From contig JANYBI010000071.1 of assembly GCA_025360875.1 (NCBI GenBank), positions 1-7,399 on the forward strand: a DNA stretch of 7,399 nt, written 5' to 3'. This DNA comes from Lentisphaerota bacterium (GTDB lineage: Bacteria > Verrucomicrobiota > Lentisphaeria > Victivallales > GWF2-50-93). The position numbers and the translations under genes were made by a program. Shown here piece by piece: positions 1 through 7,158 of this stretch. The notes under the pieces are model-generated. The model was not told where the DNA came from. It saw nothing but the letters and a program-made list of their open reading frames with translations, and made no database searches. The stretch's first letter is position 1. Each line of letters begins with the position of its first letter.

Positions 1-19
1 TCAGGGCTCGCACTCCAAG

Positions 20-39
20 GTCAGGCCAAAGCGCCTGAC
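20..39. repeat. Hairpin, 7-bp perfect stem, 6-nt loop
   Basis: GTCAGGC (20-26) pairs perfectly with GCCTGAC (33-39) around the loop CAAAGC. No T-run follows on either strand, so it does not look like an intrinsic terminator. It could be an extragenic palindrome of a dispersed family or an RNA structure at the end of an upstream transcript. The 7-mer GTCAGGC recurs at 135-141, and its complement recurs at 7153-7159, overlapping the antitoxin stop codon. The palindrome is directly visible; its role is unknown. Confidence 0.5.
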
Positions 40-93
40 GTAAGGACAGAAGACAAGAAATAATTCCAAATGAAGGCGGATTAGACGTTCATG

Positions 94-113
94 CATAAAT
101 AATTCATAAATAA
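94..113. repeat. A/T-rich tandem direct repeat CATAAATAA x2
   Basis: CATAAATAA occurs exactly at 94-102 and again at 105-113, separated by TT, giving an 11-bp period, close to one helical turn. It lies about 90 bp upstream of the giant gene's start codon. Such phased sites often bind a dimeric or tandem regulator or act as an A/T-rich upstream promoter element, but no regulator can be named. I found no convincing -35/-10 pair between here and the gene, so promoter placement remains open. A chance occurrence in an A/T-rich spacer is possible. Confidence 0.35.
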
Positions 114-189
114 ATGGAATTTGCCTAATAAACAGTCAGGCATGTCGTCTTATCAGTGGGCAATCATATCAAATACAAAAAATAATTAA

Positions 190-196
190 AGGGGAG
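190..196 (+). promoter_or_regulatory. Shine-Dalgarno for the giant secreted protein
   Basis: AGGGGAG sits five bases before the ATG at 202. It is a purine-rich ribosome binding site in an otherwise A/T-rich leader. It supports the start at 202, as does the signal peptide that begins immediately at that codon. Confidence 0.8.
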
Positions 197-201
197 ATAC
201 G

Positions 202-3200
202 ATGAAAATCAGCAGGTTGGCTATAGCGGGAACGGCGTTATGCGTACTGGCGTTCAGCACGTTGGCGGGGGAGATCGGATACATTGAGGATTTCAGTCTG
301 GCAGGGGACCGTTCGGTTCCGCTGGGCCAGCTGATACCGGGGACCGATGACTTCTATTACTACACATGTCTGGACCATCAGAACAACGGACGGCTGGCCG
401 AAGTCGAAAAGCTGCTGCCGGAATGGATCAAGAAATCCGGCGAAAACCAGAGGGTCAAGGAGATCAGGAACCGCCAGGCGATGCTCGGCTATGACGCCGA
501 TTCGAAGAAGAGCATCGATTACATGGTCAAGGAAATGAATCTCCAGTTCAATCACCAGAAGGAAATATTGGACGCGCAGGTGAATCTGCCGACCGCGCTT
601 GATCCGGCCAGGGTCAGTCTGGAGACCTTCAAGAAGGACGCGATGGCAAGATCGCCGAACTCCCTCGACGGGTTCACGGACAAGGGGCTCACGCTCCTGG
701 ATCCGGCGGCGCTCGAACCGAATCTCAGGCGCATCTTCCTGCAGCGCATAATCTTTCCGGACGTTGCGAATCTCGCAGACGTTGTCGTGGCGGACCTGAA
801 GCACAAGGACAGCGGCGGTTTCGGTTCGATGAATATTCACAGTCGCCTCACGCTTGAACAGCTCGACAAATGTGTCGCCCTCATGCCGGAACTGCGAAAC
901 CAGCAGAACTTTGTTAACAGCTATGTCGACCATCTCCGCATGGTCCGTCCAGGATGGGATGAGGACATTGCCGCGCGTACCGCCTGTCTCGACCGCATCT
1001 GGAATTTCGTCAAGCAGCTCGAGCCAAGCCACAATTCGCTGAAGGCGAATATCCTGTTCAACCGCCTCAAGGTGGACATGGAGGCCGGAGTCTTCGACAA
1101 GGACCGCTTTCTGGAATATCTGAAGCTGCCGCGCATGGCGCCGTTCATAAGGCAGGAATATCTCAGGACGTCAGAACCTCAGGGGCGTTATGCGAATCTC
1201 GCACAGGACTTCTCCGCGCAGACCGGCTTCCCGGTGATCGGGGATGAGAACCAGCTTGTACGCTATTTCCTCCTGCATTTCCTCGCCACCGCCGAGAAAT
1301 ACGACGACTTCGCCGTCTATCTTGACGACAAGTTCGTAAAGATGACTTTCGCCGAGGCCAAGATCGTCAATGGCGTGGGCGATCTGACCCAGTGGTTTGC
1401 GATGCTAACGCCGCCGGAACACCAGGCCCTCAAGGAGCGCGTGGACATTGATATCGCCCCGACAAACAGACGCTTCTTCTCCGCGGACGAGCCCGTATCG
1501 CTGGAAGTCTCCACGAAGAACGTATCAAAGCTCATTGTCAAAACCTACACCATCAACCTTTCCAACTACTACAGGGACAGGAAAGCGGAGCCCGGCCTCG
1601 ACATTGATCTCGACGGCGTCGTTGCGAACGAGGAGAAGATCCATGAGTACAAGGATTCGGAGTTCCGGAAAATCCCGAGGAAGTTCGAGTTCCCGGCGCT
1701 GAAAGGCAGGGGCGCGTACGTGGTCGAGTTCACCGGCAACGGCAAGGTCAGTCGCTACATCATCCGCAAGGGCAGACTGAGCTGCGTAACAAAGTCCACG
1801 GCCGCCGGACAGATCTTCAAGGTGGTGGATGATTCCGGAAACATCGTCGCAAAACCTTCGATATGGCTGGACGGCCATCTCTATGAGGCCGACAAGGACG
1901 GCGTACTGGTCGTCCCCTTTTCCAACGAGCCTGCACAGCAGAAGGTCGTTGTCTATGACGGCGCGTTCTGTTCGCTTGCCGACTTCGACCAGCAGTCTGA
2001 AAACTATTCGCTCATGATGAACGCGCATGTCGACCGCGAGTCGCTGATCAGCGGCTGCAAGGCGCAGGCGATCATCCGCGCGAAGCTTGATATCAACGGT
2101 GAGAAGTCTCCGCTTTCGCTTCTGAAGAACGTACGCCTGACGGTCGCCTCGCAGCTGCTGGATGGTTCGTCGTCGGTCAAGACCGCCGAGGATTTCGAGC
2201 TGTCCGCCGACAAGGAATCAGTCTATGAATTCTATGTTCCCGCAGGTCTCCGGAACATCAGCTTCACGCTGGAAGGCGAAATCGCGAATCTCAGCAGGGG
2301 CAAGGACGACAAGCTGTCGGATTCCAGGTCTTTCGAGCTGAACGGAATTGATTCGAAGAACGCCACCGAGGAACTCCTGCTCAGCCGCGAGGGCGGGGAT
2401 CACATCCTGCGTCTGCTTGGAAAGAACGGCGAAGCGTTGCCGAACCGCGCTGTCAATCTGCAGATAAGCAATTCGTTCTTCAGGTTTCCCGCCAACGCGA
2501 CACTGAAGACCGACGCCCAGGGATGCATCAAGATCGGGAAGACCGGCTGTGACGGGCTGACCGCGAATGCCAAACAGTCAAATGGCACCTGGCCAATCTC
2601 CGGCAAGGATGCCGCAGTCCTGCCTGGCATCGTAGTCTCGCCTGCCGGAAAGGAACTTGCCATCCCGTGCGCCGGACGCATATCGGATCTCGGCGCGAAC
2701 GCAGTATCGCTCATTGAATGCCGCAGGGAGGGAATGGATCCTTACTTACGGCAGGATGTCTTCCTCGCGGACCACACCGCCAAGCTGGCAGTAAAGGACG
2801 GATTTGTGCGCATAGCCGGACTGCCGGAAGGCGATTTCATTCTGCGTTTCAAGGAGACCGGCGAAATCGTGCTGATAAGAACGTTCGACGGAGCTGAGAA
2901 GGAAGGGATTATCATATCTAAAAACAGCCTGGCAGCGGCATGCGGCTCCGACGCTCTTTCCATAACTGGCGCCGGAATCGAAAACGGCGTCCTCACGATG
3001 AAACTTGCGAATTCCGCAGACGACACCAGGGTACATGTCTTCTTTGACAGGTTCCAGCCGATGTTCGACGCGTTTTCGGACTGTAAGTTCCCGCTGACCG
3101 GCGGGCCTCTCATGTTCCGCCTGAGCCCTGAGTCGCGCTACGAGTCAGGAAGGACGGCCAGCGAGGAGTTCGAATACATCCTGCGGCGCAGATATTCGGA

Positions 3201-6200
3201 GAAATATGCCGGCAACATGCTCGACCGTCCGGGACTCCTGCTCAATCCGTTCGCGCTGAAGAAAACAGAGACCGGAAGGGAACGCGAGGCGCAGCTGGGA
3301 GAAGCGTTCCACCCTGCACCTGAAGCTGCGGGTACGCTGCGCTCATATGGTGCCTTAGCTGATAGAGGAAAGGCGATGAACGCCATTGCCCAAGGGATCT
3401 TCAGTCCGACTCTGGATTTCCTGATGTCGCCATCGGCCGTGATGTTGAACCTGAAGCCCGACAAGAACGGCGTCGTGTCGATTCCTCTTGAAAAGATCGG
3501 AGACCGGCAGGAGATCTGCATACTGGCGCTCGGAGCCAATGGCGCTTCGATGACAGCCATTTCGATGCCTGCATGCAAGCTTGAGACGAGGGATATGCGC
3601 ATGAAAAAGACCCTTGACACCGCAAAGCATTTCATGGAGACCAAGAAGATCACCGCGATGAAGCCTGATGAGACATTGGAGATCAGGGACTTCGCATCGG
3701 CCAAATACGAGATATACGACACCGTAGGGCGGGTATACAATCTGTTTTCCGCGCTGGACAAGGATCCTTCCGCGACACTCGCGGAATTCTCGTTCATCAG
3801 GAACTGGAGCAGGCTTGGAGATGATATGAAGCAGGAAAAATATTCGAAGTACGCCTGCAACGAGCTGAACTTCTTCCTCTATTGCAAGGACCGTCCGTTC
3901 TTCGACAAGGTCGTCATGCCTTACCTGAAGAACAAGAGGAACAAGACGTTCATGGATGACTTCCTTGTCGGAAATCCGCTGGACGCATACCTTGCTCCTG
4001 CGGTCTACCGCAACCGTCTGAACGCCGCGGAAAAGGCCCTGCTGGCGTCGAAGATGAAAGGAGAGGCTGAGACGAGTATCCGCTTCCTCCGCGAAAGTTT
4101 CGAGATGCTGCCCCCGGATCCGGAGAAGGCAGACCGTCTTTTCCGCATGGCGCTGAACGCACAGGCTGAGGAGGCGATGGATCCGCTTAAGTTTGCTGGA
4201 AATGCCAGAGACGAGATGGAAGGAAAGGCGGACAGGGCGGCGGCCGCCAAGCCGGCCATGCAGGCAAAGGGCGCCCTTGCCAAAACTGCCGGAGCCGTTC
4301 CTGCCGCGCCACCACCTGAAGCTGCTAAGAAGAAACAGGCGGATGCAACAAGAAAACTTGAAGCCGCCGATAAAGATTCGCTCGCGCTCAAGGAAGGTGA
4401 AGTCGGAGAGAAACGGAGGCAGGCTGTCCAGTTCTACCGCAAGATCGACAAGACCGACGAACTGGCTGAAAACAATTACTACAAGCTTCCGTTCGAGAAA
4501 CAGGATGCCGGGCTCGTGCCTGTGAATGCGTTCTGGGTTGACCTCGCCGGGGCTGGAGGAAACGTGGCGGGTTTCCGTTCTGTGAAACTTGCCGAGGCGG
4601 CAAGTTCCTTCTCTGAAATGGCGCTGGCGCTGGCTGCGATAGATCTCCCGTTCAAGGCGGAAAAACACGACATCAAGGTGGACGGCACCTCGCTCATGGT
4701 GAAGACTGCCGGTCCGGCGATAGTGTTCCACAAGGAAATCGTAGAGGTGCAGGCCGCCAACGACCGGCGTTCCGTGCTGGTCGCGGAAAACCTGTTCAAG
4801 GACAGCGACCGCTATGAATTCGACGGCGGACAGAAGATTGACAAATTCGTCAAGGGCGAACTGCTCATCGGCGAAGTGTATGGCTGCATGGTAGCTGTCA
4901 CCAATCCCGGCTCGACCCCGATACGCATAGAGCTGATGATACAGATTCCCGCCGGTGCGATTCCGGTTGACGGCGCTGCGGCGACCGATTCAAAACCGTT
5001 CGTGCTGGAAGGATTTTCCACCAGGGCGTTCGAATACCGCTTCTATTTCCCAAAAGCCGGCGAGTTTGCACACTATCCGGCGCATGTGTCCTCCAACGGA
5101 ACTCTCGCCGCATTCTGCCAGCCGTCAGTGCTGAAGGTGGTGGACACGCCGGTGGGGCCGGACAAGACTTCATGGGAATATGTCTCGCAGAACGGAAGCG
5201 ATGACGAAGTGCTTGCCTTCCTTGCGACACACAACCTGAACCGCCTGAACCTCATGAAGATTGCGTTCAGGATGAAGGACAAGGTCTTTTTCGGAAAGGT
5301 GATAGGGCTTCTGGGCAAGGCGCATTCATACGACGACACCCTGTGGTCATACTCGCTGATGCACAATGATCTGCCGACGATGCGGGACTATCTGGAGCGT
5401 TCGCCTCTGGCGGTGGCCTGCGGTGACCGGCTGGTCAGTTCGCCTCTGGTCGTGGATCCTGTCCGGACCGGCGCATTCCAGTTCCTCGAATACAGCCCGC
5501 TGGTCAACGCCCGCATCTGCCAGCTGGGGAAGAAACGGACTATCCAGAACGAGACATTGCTCGGCCAGTACACCAGGCTCCTGAAGGTCCTGAGCTACAG
5601 CAAGTCGCTGAGTGACGAAGAGCACCTTGCAGTGTCATATTATCTTTTCCTGCAGGACCGGGTTCCTGAGGCGATCGCGTTTTTCGGCAAGGTTGATCCT
5701 GCGAAAGTCGCAGAACGCATACAGTACGACTACTGCCAGGCATATGGCGAATTCTGCAAGGGGAACGCCGATGCCGCGGTGAAGATCGCCAAGGCTTATG
5801 CCGATTACCAGGTTCCGAAATGGAGAAACCGTTTCCAGGAGATCCTCAGCCAGGCCACGGAAGCCAAGGGCGGCAAGGGAACTCTGGTCGACAAGGACAG
5901 CCGTTCCGCCCAGATGAACCAGCTGGCGGCAAGCGAGACGACGATCGGAGTCAGGGCGGATGAAAATAAAATCACGGTGGAATATCAGAACACCGGCCAC
6001 TGCACGGTCAACTATTACCTGATAGACATCGAGTTCCTGTTCTCAAAGAGCCCGTTTTCCGACGACTATGGCAGCCAGTTCGGACTTGTCATGCCGAACA
6101 AGGTTGCGGAAATGGATCTGCCGGCCGGAAAGAATATGATGGATTTCAATGTGCCGAAGGAATTCGCGTCGTCGAGTTTCCTGGTGGAGATAACTGCTTC

Positions 6201-6510
6201 CGGAAAGAAATCCGCCACGGTGCGTTTCGCCAACACGATGTCGGTCAACGTCGAGGACAACTACGGCCAGGTGAAGGTGTCAAAGCGCGACGGCGGCGCC
6301 CCCATGTCGAAAGTCTACGTCAAGGCTTACGTCAGGATGAAGGACGGTTCTGTGAAGTTCCACAGGGACGGGTACACCGACCTGCGCGGCCGTTTCGACT
6401 ATGCCACGCTCAGCGCGGATGTCCTGGACCAGGTGGACAGGTTCGCCATCCTTATGATGAGCGAGGCCGACGGTGCCGTGGTCAAGGAAGCCAAACCCCC
6501 GAAGAGGTAG
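202..6510 (+). CDS. Giant secreted alpha-2-macroglobulin-like multidomain protein, no thioester (function unknown)
   Basis: Encodes 2102 residues. Residues 1-22 are a Sec signal peptide: MKISR, a hydrophobic core, then a likely cut after STLA. C14 lacks a lipobox, so it is not a lipoprotein, and no other membrane segment is visible. Residues 23-410 are mainly helical. About 420-780 are beta-rich, with macroglobulin-like strands such as GRGAYVVEFTGNGKVSRYII (near 504-523) and an Ig or carboxypeptidase-regulatory-like unit near 737-780. About 1075-1130 (LKPDKNGVVSIPLEKIGD) resembles the MG7-type segment of bacterial alpha-2-macroglobulins. About 1135-1330 are helical, and 1333-1405 form an Ala/Pro/Lys-rich linker. 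About 1440-1650 are beta-rich, with a VTNPGSTPIRIELMIQIPAG segment like a late macroglobulin domain. About 1651-1890 are helical and TPR-like. About 2020-2102 form a small beta domain ending in EAKPPKR. No GCGEQ thioester, zinc-peptidase or other catalytic motif is seen, and no pbpC-like partner is adjacent. Inference: a periplasmic or surface scaffold, or a peptidase or ligand-binding protein. Export and a single intact frame are secure; the family assignment is moderate. Confidence 0.75.
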   Translation: MKISRLAIAGTALCVLAFSTLAGEIGYIEDFSLAGDRSVPLGQLIPGTDDFYYYTCLDHQNNGRLAEVEKLLPEWIKKSGENQRVKEIRNRQAMLGYDADSKKSIDYMVKEMNLQFNHQKEILDAQVNLPTALDPARVSLETFKKDAMARSPNSLDGFTDKGLTLLDPAALEPNLRRIFLQRIIFPDVANLADVVVADLKHKDSGGFGSMNIHSRLTLEQLDKCVALMPELRNQQNFVNSYVDHLRMVRPGWDEDIAARTACLDRIWNFVKQLEPSHNSLKANILFNRLKVDMEAGVFDKDRFLEYLKLPRMAPFIRQEYLRTSEPQGRYANLAQDFSAQTGFPVIGDENQLVRYFLLHFLATAEKYDDFAVYLDDKFVKMTFAEAKIVNGVGDLTQWFAMLTPPEHQALKERVDIDIAPTNRRFFSADEPVSLEVSTKNVSKLIVKTYTINLSNYYRDRKAEPGLDIDLDGVVANEEKIHEYKDSEFRKIPRKFEFPALKGRGAYVVEFTGNGKVSRYIIRKGRLSCVTKSTAAGQIFKVVDDSGNIVAKPSIWLDGHLYEADKDGVLVVPFSNEPAQQKVVVYDGAFCSLADFDQQSENYSLMMNAHVDRESLISGCKAQAIIRAKLDINGEKSPLSLLKNVRLTVASQLLDGSSSVKTAEDFELSADKESVYEFYVPAGLRNISFTLEGEIANLSRGKDDKLSDSRSFELNGIDSKNATEELLLSREGGDHILRLLGKNGEALPNRAVNLQISNSFFRFPANATLKTDAQGCIKIGKTGCDGLTANAKQSNGTWPISGKDAAVLPGIVVSPAGKELAIPCAGRISDLGANAVSLIECRREGMDPYLRQDVFLADHTAKLAVKDGFVRIAGLPEGDFILRFKETGEIVLIRTFDGAEKEGIIISKNSLAAACGSDALSITGAGIENGVLTMKLANSADDTRVHVFFDRFQPMFDAFSDCKFPLTGGPLMFRLSPESRYESGRTASEEFEYILRRRYSEKYAGNMLDRPGLLLNPFALKKTETGREREAQLGEAFHPAPEAAGTLRSYGALADRGKAMNAIAQGIFSPTLDFLMSPSAVMLNLKPDKNGVVSIPLEKIGDRQEICILALGANGASMTAISMPACKLETRDMRMKKTLDTAKHFMETKKITAMKPDETLEIRDFASAKYEIYDTVGRVYNLFSALDKDPSATLAEFSFIRNWSRLGDDMKQEKYSKYACNELNFFLYCKDRPFFDKVVMPYLKNKRNKTFMDDFLVGNPLDAYLAPAVYRNRLNAAEKALLASKMKGEAETSIRFLRESFEMLPPDPEKADRLFRMALNAQAEEAMDPLKFAGNARDEMEGKADRAAAAKPAMQAKGALAKTAGAVPAAPPPEAAKKKQADATRKLEAADKDSLALKEGEVGEKRRQAVQFYRKIDKTDELAENNYYKLPFEKQDAGLVPVNAFWVDLAGAGGNVAGFRSVKLAEAASSFSEMALALAAIDLPFKAEKHDIKVDGTSLMVKTAGPAIVFHKEIVEVQAANDRRSVLVAENLFKDSDRYEFDGGQKIDKFVKGELLIGEVYGCMVAVTNPGSTPIRIELMIQIPAGAIPVDGAAATDSKPFVLEGFSTRAFEYRFYFPKAGEFAHYPAHVSSNGTLAAFCQPSVLKVVDTPVGPDKTSWEYVSQNGSDDEVLAFLATHNLNRLNLMKIAFRMKDKVFFGKVIGLLGKAHSYDDTLWSYSLMHNDLPTMRDYLERSPLAVACGDRLVSSPLVVDPVRTGAFQFLEYSPLVNARICQLGKKRTIQNETLLGQYTRLLKVLSYSKSLSDEEHLAVSYYLFLQDRVPEAIAFFGKVDPAKVAERIQYDYCQAYGEFCKGNADAAVKIAKAYADYQVPKWRNRFQEILSQATEAKGGKGTLVDKDSRSAQMNQLAASETTIGVRADENKITVEYQNTGHCTVNYYLIDIEFLFSKSPFSDDYGSQFGLVMPNKVAEMDLPAGKNMMDFNVPKEFASSSFLVEITASGKKSATVRFANTMSVNVEDNYGQVKVSKRDGGAPMSKVYVKAYVRMKDGSVKFHRDGYTDLRGRFDYATLSADVLDQVDRFAILMMSEADGAVVKEAKPPKR
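4198..4416 (+). other. Ala/Pro/Lys-rich low-complexity linker inside the giant protein
   Basis: Approximately residues 1333-1405 are dominated by Ala, Lys, Pro, Glu and Asp, with runs such as ADRAAAAKPAMQAKG and AAPPPEAAKKK. The composition suggests a flexible or partly helical, surface-exposed stretch. It separates the second helical block from the later beta-rich block that begins with FYRKIDKTDEL near 1411. Exposed flexible segments are frequent proteolysis sites, and in true alpha-2-macroglobulins an exposed bait region is the trigger. Calling this one a bait is only a hypothesis, because its position does not match the classical one. Confidence 0.6.
5152..5874 (+). other. TPR-like helical block within the giant protein
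   Basis: Residues about 1651-1891 read as successive amphipathic helices, for example LAVSYYLFLQDRVPEAIAFF (from about 1809) followed by YDYCQAYGEFCKGNADAAVK. The pattern of small residues and A/Y/F positions resembles TPR or Sel1-type alpha-solenoid repeats, which usually bind peptides or partner proteins. The repeats are degenerate, so I cannot give firm unit boundaries. The block lies between two beta-rich regions, which suggests a protein-protein interaction arm. Confidence 0.4.
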
Positions 6511-6539
6511 CATGTGCGGAAATCCCCATAATAATAAGC

Positions 6540-6573
6540 TGACATACAATAAATGATGACAATGTGTTGACAA
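6540..6573. promoter_or_regulatory. Three TGACA direct repeats upstream of the toxin-antitoxin pair (candidate operator)
   Basis: TGACAT begins at 6540 and TGACAA at 6557 and 6568. The last two are 11 bp apart, about one helical turn, and the first pair 17 bp apart. The third copy is part of the TTGACA box at 6567-6572. Ribbon-helix-helix antitoxins typically repress their own operon by binding short tandem or inverted sites over the promoter, so these repeats are natural candidates for the antitoxin encoded at 6874. The repeats are visible in the sequence; the operator role is inferred. Confidence 0.35.
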
Positions 6574-6597
6574 ACGGCACACCTTGCTCCATATTAC
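6567..6597 (+). promoter_or_regulatory. Candidate promoter of the toxin-antitoxin operon
   Basis: A perfect TTGACA (6567-6572) is followed, after a slightly long 19-bp spacer, by TATTAC (6592-6597), a 4/6 match to the -10 consensus. Transcription from this pair would start within a few bases of the toxin ATG at 6602, leaving little or no leader. No Shine-Dalgarno is visible before that ATG, which is consistent with leaderless initiation. An alternative -10 is TACAAT at 6545-6550, but it lacks a good -35. No terminator hairpin with a T-run separates it from the giant gene, so read-through from upstream is also possible. Confidence 0.4.
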
Positions 6598-6601
6598 AGT
6601 C

Positions 6602-6877
6602 ATGAAAAGCATACGATGGGACGAACGGAAGAATGAATGGCTCAAACGGAATCGCGGCCTGGGTTTTGAGCAAATCGCCGTTCTGATTGAACAGGGACAA
6701 GTTCTGGAAGTCATGGATCACCCAGACCAGCGAAAGTATCCCAGACAGAAAATTGCGATAGTCGAAATCGATGGATATGCCTGCCTTGTCCCATATGTGG
6801 ATGATGATGGTGTGTTTTTGAAAACAATTATTCCGAGCCGAAAGGCGACTAAAAAATATCTGAGGGAACAAAAATGA
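6602..6877 (+). CDS. BrnT/DUF497-like type II toxin
   Basis: A 91-residue protein with the layout of BrnT-like (DUF497) toxins, small RelE-fold ribonucleases that inhibit translation. Near the N-terminus it has IRWDERKNEW (residues 4-13), matching the family's W-D-x-x-K-x pattern. A helix follows at about 21-31 (GFEQIAVLIEQ), then strands (KIAIVEIDGYACLVPYV, 50-66). It ends with the hallmark TIIPSRKATKKY (75-86), whose basic residues are typical of the active face. Family members are usually about 85-100 residues, so it appears full length. I chose the ATG at 6602 over an in-frame TTG at 6584 because it puts the conserved start at the usual position; neither has a Shine-Dalgarno. It overlaps the antitoxin gene by 4 bases (ATGA), with the toxin first as in brnTA. 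Its actual RNase activity is inferred from the family. Confidence 0.8.
   Translation: MKSIRWDERKNEWLKRNRGLGFEQIAVLIEQGQVLEVMDHPDQRKYPRQKIAIVEIDGYACLVPYVDDDGVFLKTIIPSRKATKKYLREQK
6862..6867 (+). promoter_or_regulatory. Ribosome binding site for the antitoxin, inside the toxin gene
   Basis: GAGGGA lies six bases before the antitoxin ATG at 6874, within the last codons of the toxin gene. The toxin start has no such site. The antitoxin therefore has both translational coupling through the ATGA overlap and its own ribosome site. This would favour the excess of antitoxin over toxin that type II modules need. Confidence 0.65.
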
Positions 6878-7158
6878 AAAAACAAAAATTGGATTTGGAA
6901 GAAAAAGATATCCTGGAATCATATGAGCGTAACGAATGGCGACCGGTAAAAGCCAGAAGGGCGGAAATAGCAAAATTGCAAAATTATGCCCGTAACACTC
7001 TACAGAAAAACAAGCGGATCAATATCCGGTTGGCAGAAAGAGATCTGGCCGGCATCCAAGCCAAGGCGATTGAGGAAGGGATGCCCTATCAAACACTAAT
7101 TTCGAGCATCCTTCATAAATATCTCTCTGGGCGTCTGACAGAGAGAAAAATAGCCTGA
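6874..7158 (+). CDS. CopG-family (ribbon-helix-helix) antitoxin
   Basis: A 94-residue partner of the upstream toxin. The N-terminal LDLEEKDILESYERNEWRPV (6-25) resembles the acidic opening of the CopG antitoxin family (PF12441 type), and a basic helical stretch follows (26-46). Residues 48-53 (RINIRL) form the DNA-contacting beta strand. Helices at about 55-68 (ERDLAGIQAKAIEEG) and 71-84 (PYQTLISSILHKYL), joined by the G-M-P-Y turn, complete a ribbon-helix-helix fold. It should neutralise the toxin by direct binding and repress the operon as a dimer. It differs from the classical BrnA (DUF4415) antitoxin in having its DNA-binding fold in the C-terminal half behind a long N-terminal segment, so I do not use the brnA symbol. 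It appears complete, and no further gene follows in the operon. Confidence 0.83.
   Translation: MKKQKLDLEEKDILESYERNEWRPVKARRAEIAKLQNYARNTLQKNKRINIRLAERDLAGIQAKAIEEGMPYQTLISSILHKYLSGRLTERKIA

Noticed and set aside
1..96. Minus-strand frame of 31 codons ending CPYVRRFGLTLECEP at the left edge
   Set aside because: It is very short, has no visible ribosome binding site, and its 3' half is simply the hairpin at 20-39. It is probably a repeat read as protein, although a recurrent short peptide cannot be excluded.
235..270. Lipoprotein signal at C14
   Set aside because: The residues before the cysteine are T-A-L, not a lipobox with a small residue at -1, and the cysteine sits within the hydrophobic core.
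238..1032. Minus-strand open frame of 264 codons
   Set aside because: It lies entirely antisense to the signal peptide and helical N-terminal region of the giant gene. Its composition is typical of a codon shadow and it has no convincing motif.
3355..4731. Long open frame of 458 codons on the minus strand inside the giant gene
   Set aside because: It is rich in Arg, His, Leu and Glu, as expected from the complement of a G/C-ending-codon gene. It has no recognisable domain, and the opposite strand encodes a coherent exported protein throughout.
5419..5430. CGDR in the giant protein as a degenerate thioester
   Set aside because: The thioester motif requires a C-G-E-Q arrangement within a helical toroid domain. 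This site lacks the Gln and lies in the TPR-like block.
6511..6566. Intrinsic terminator after the giant gene
   Set aside because: No G/C-rich stem followed by a T-run can be drawn here; only a trivial GG/CC pairing exists at 6518-6526.
6584..6601. TTG at 6584 as the toxin start
   Set aside because: It would add only MLHITV, overlap the -10-like box and lack a Shine-Dalgarno. The family start corresponds to the ATG at 6602.
6482..6973. Minus-strand open frame across the toxin-antitoxin promoter
   Set aside because: It overlaps the end of the giant gene, the promoter and two well-supported genes. Its Phe/Ile/Pro-rich sequence matches no family I know.
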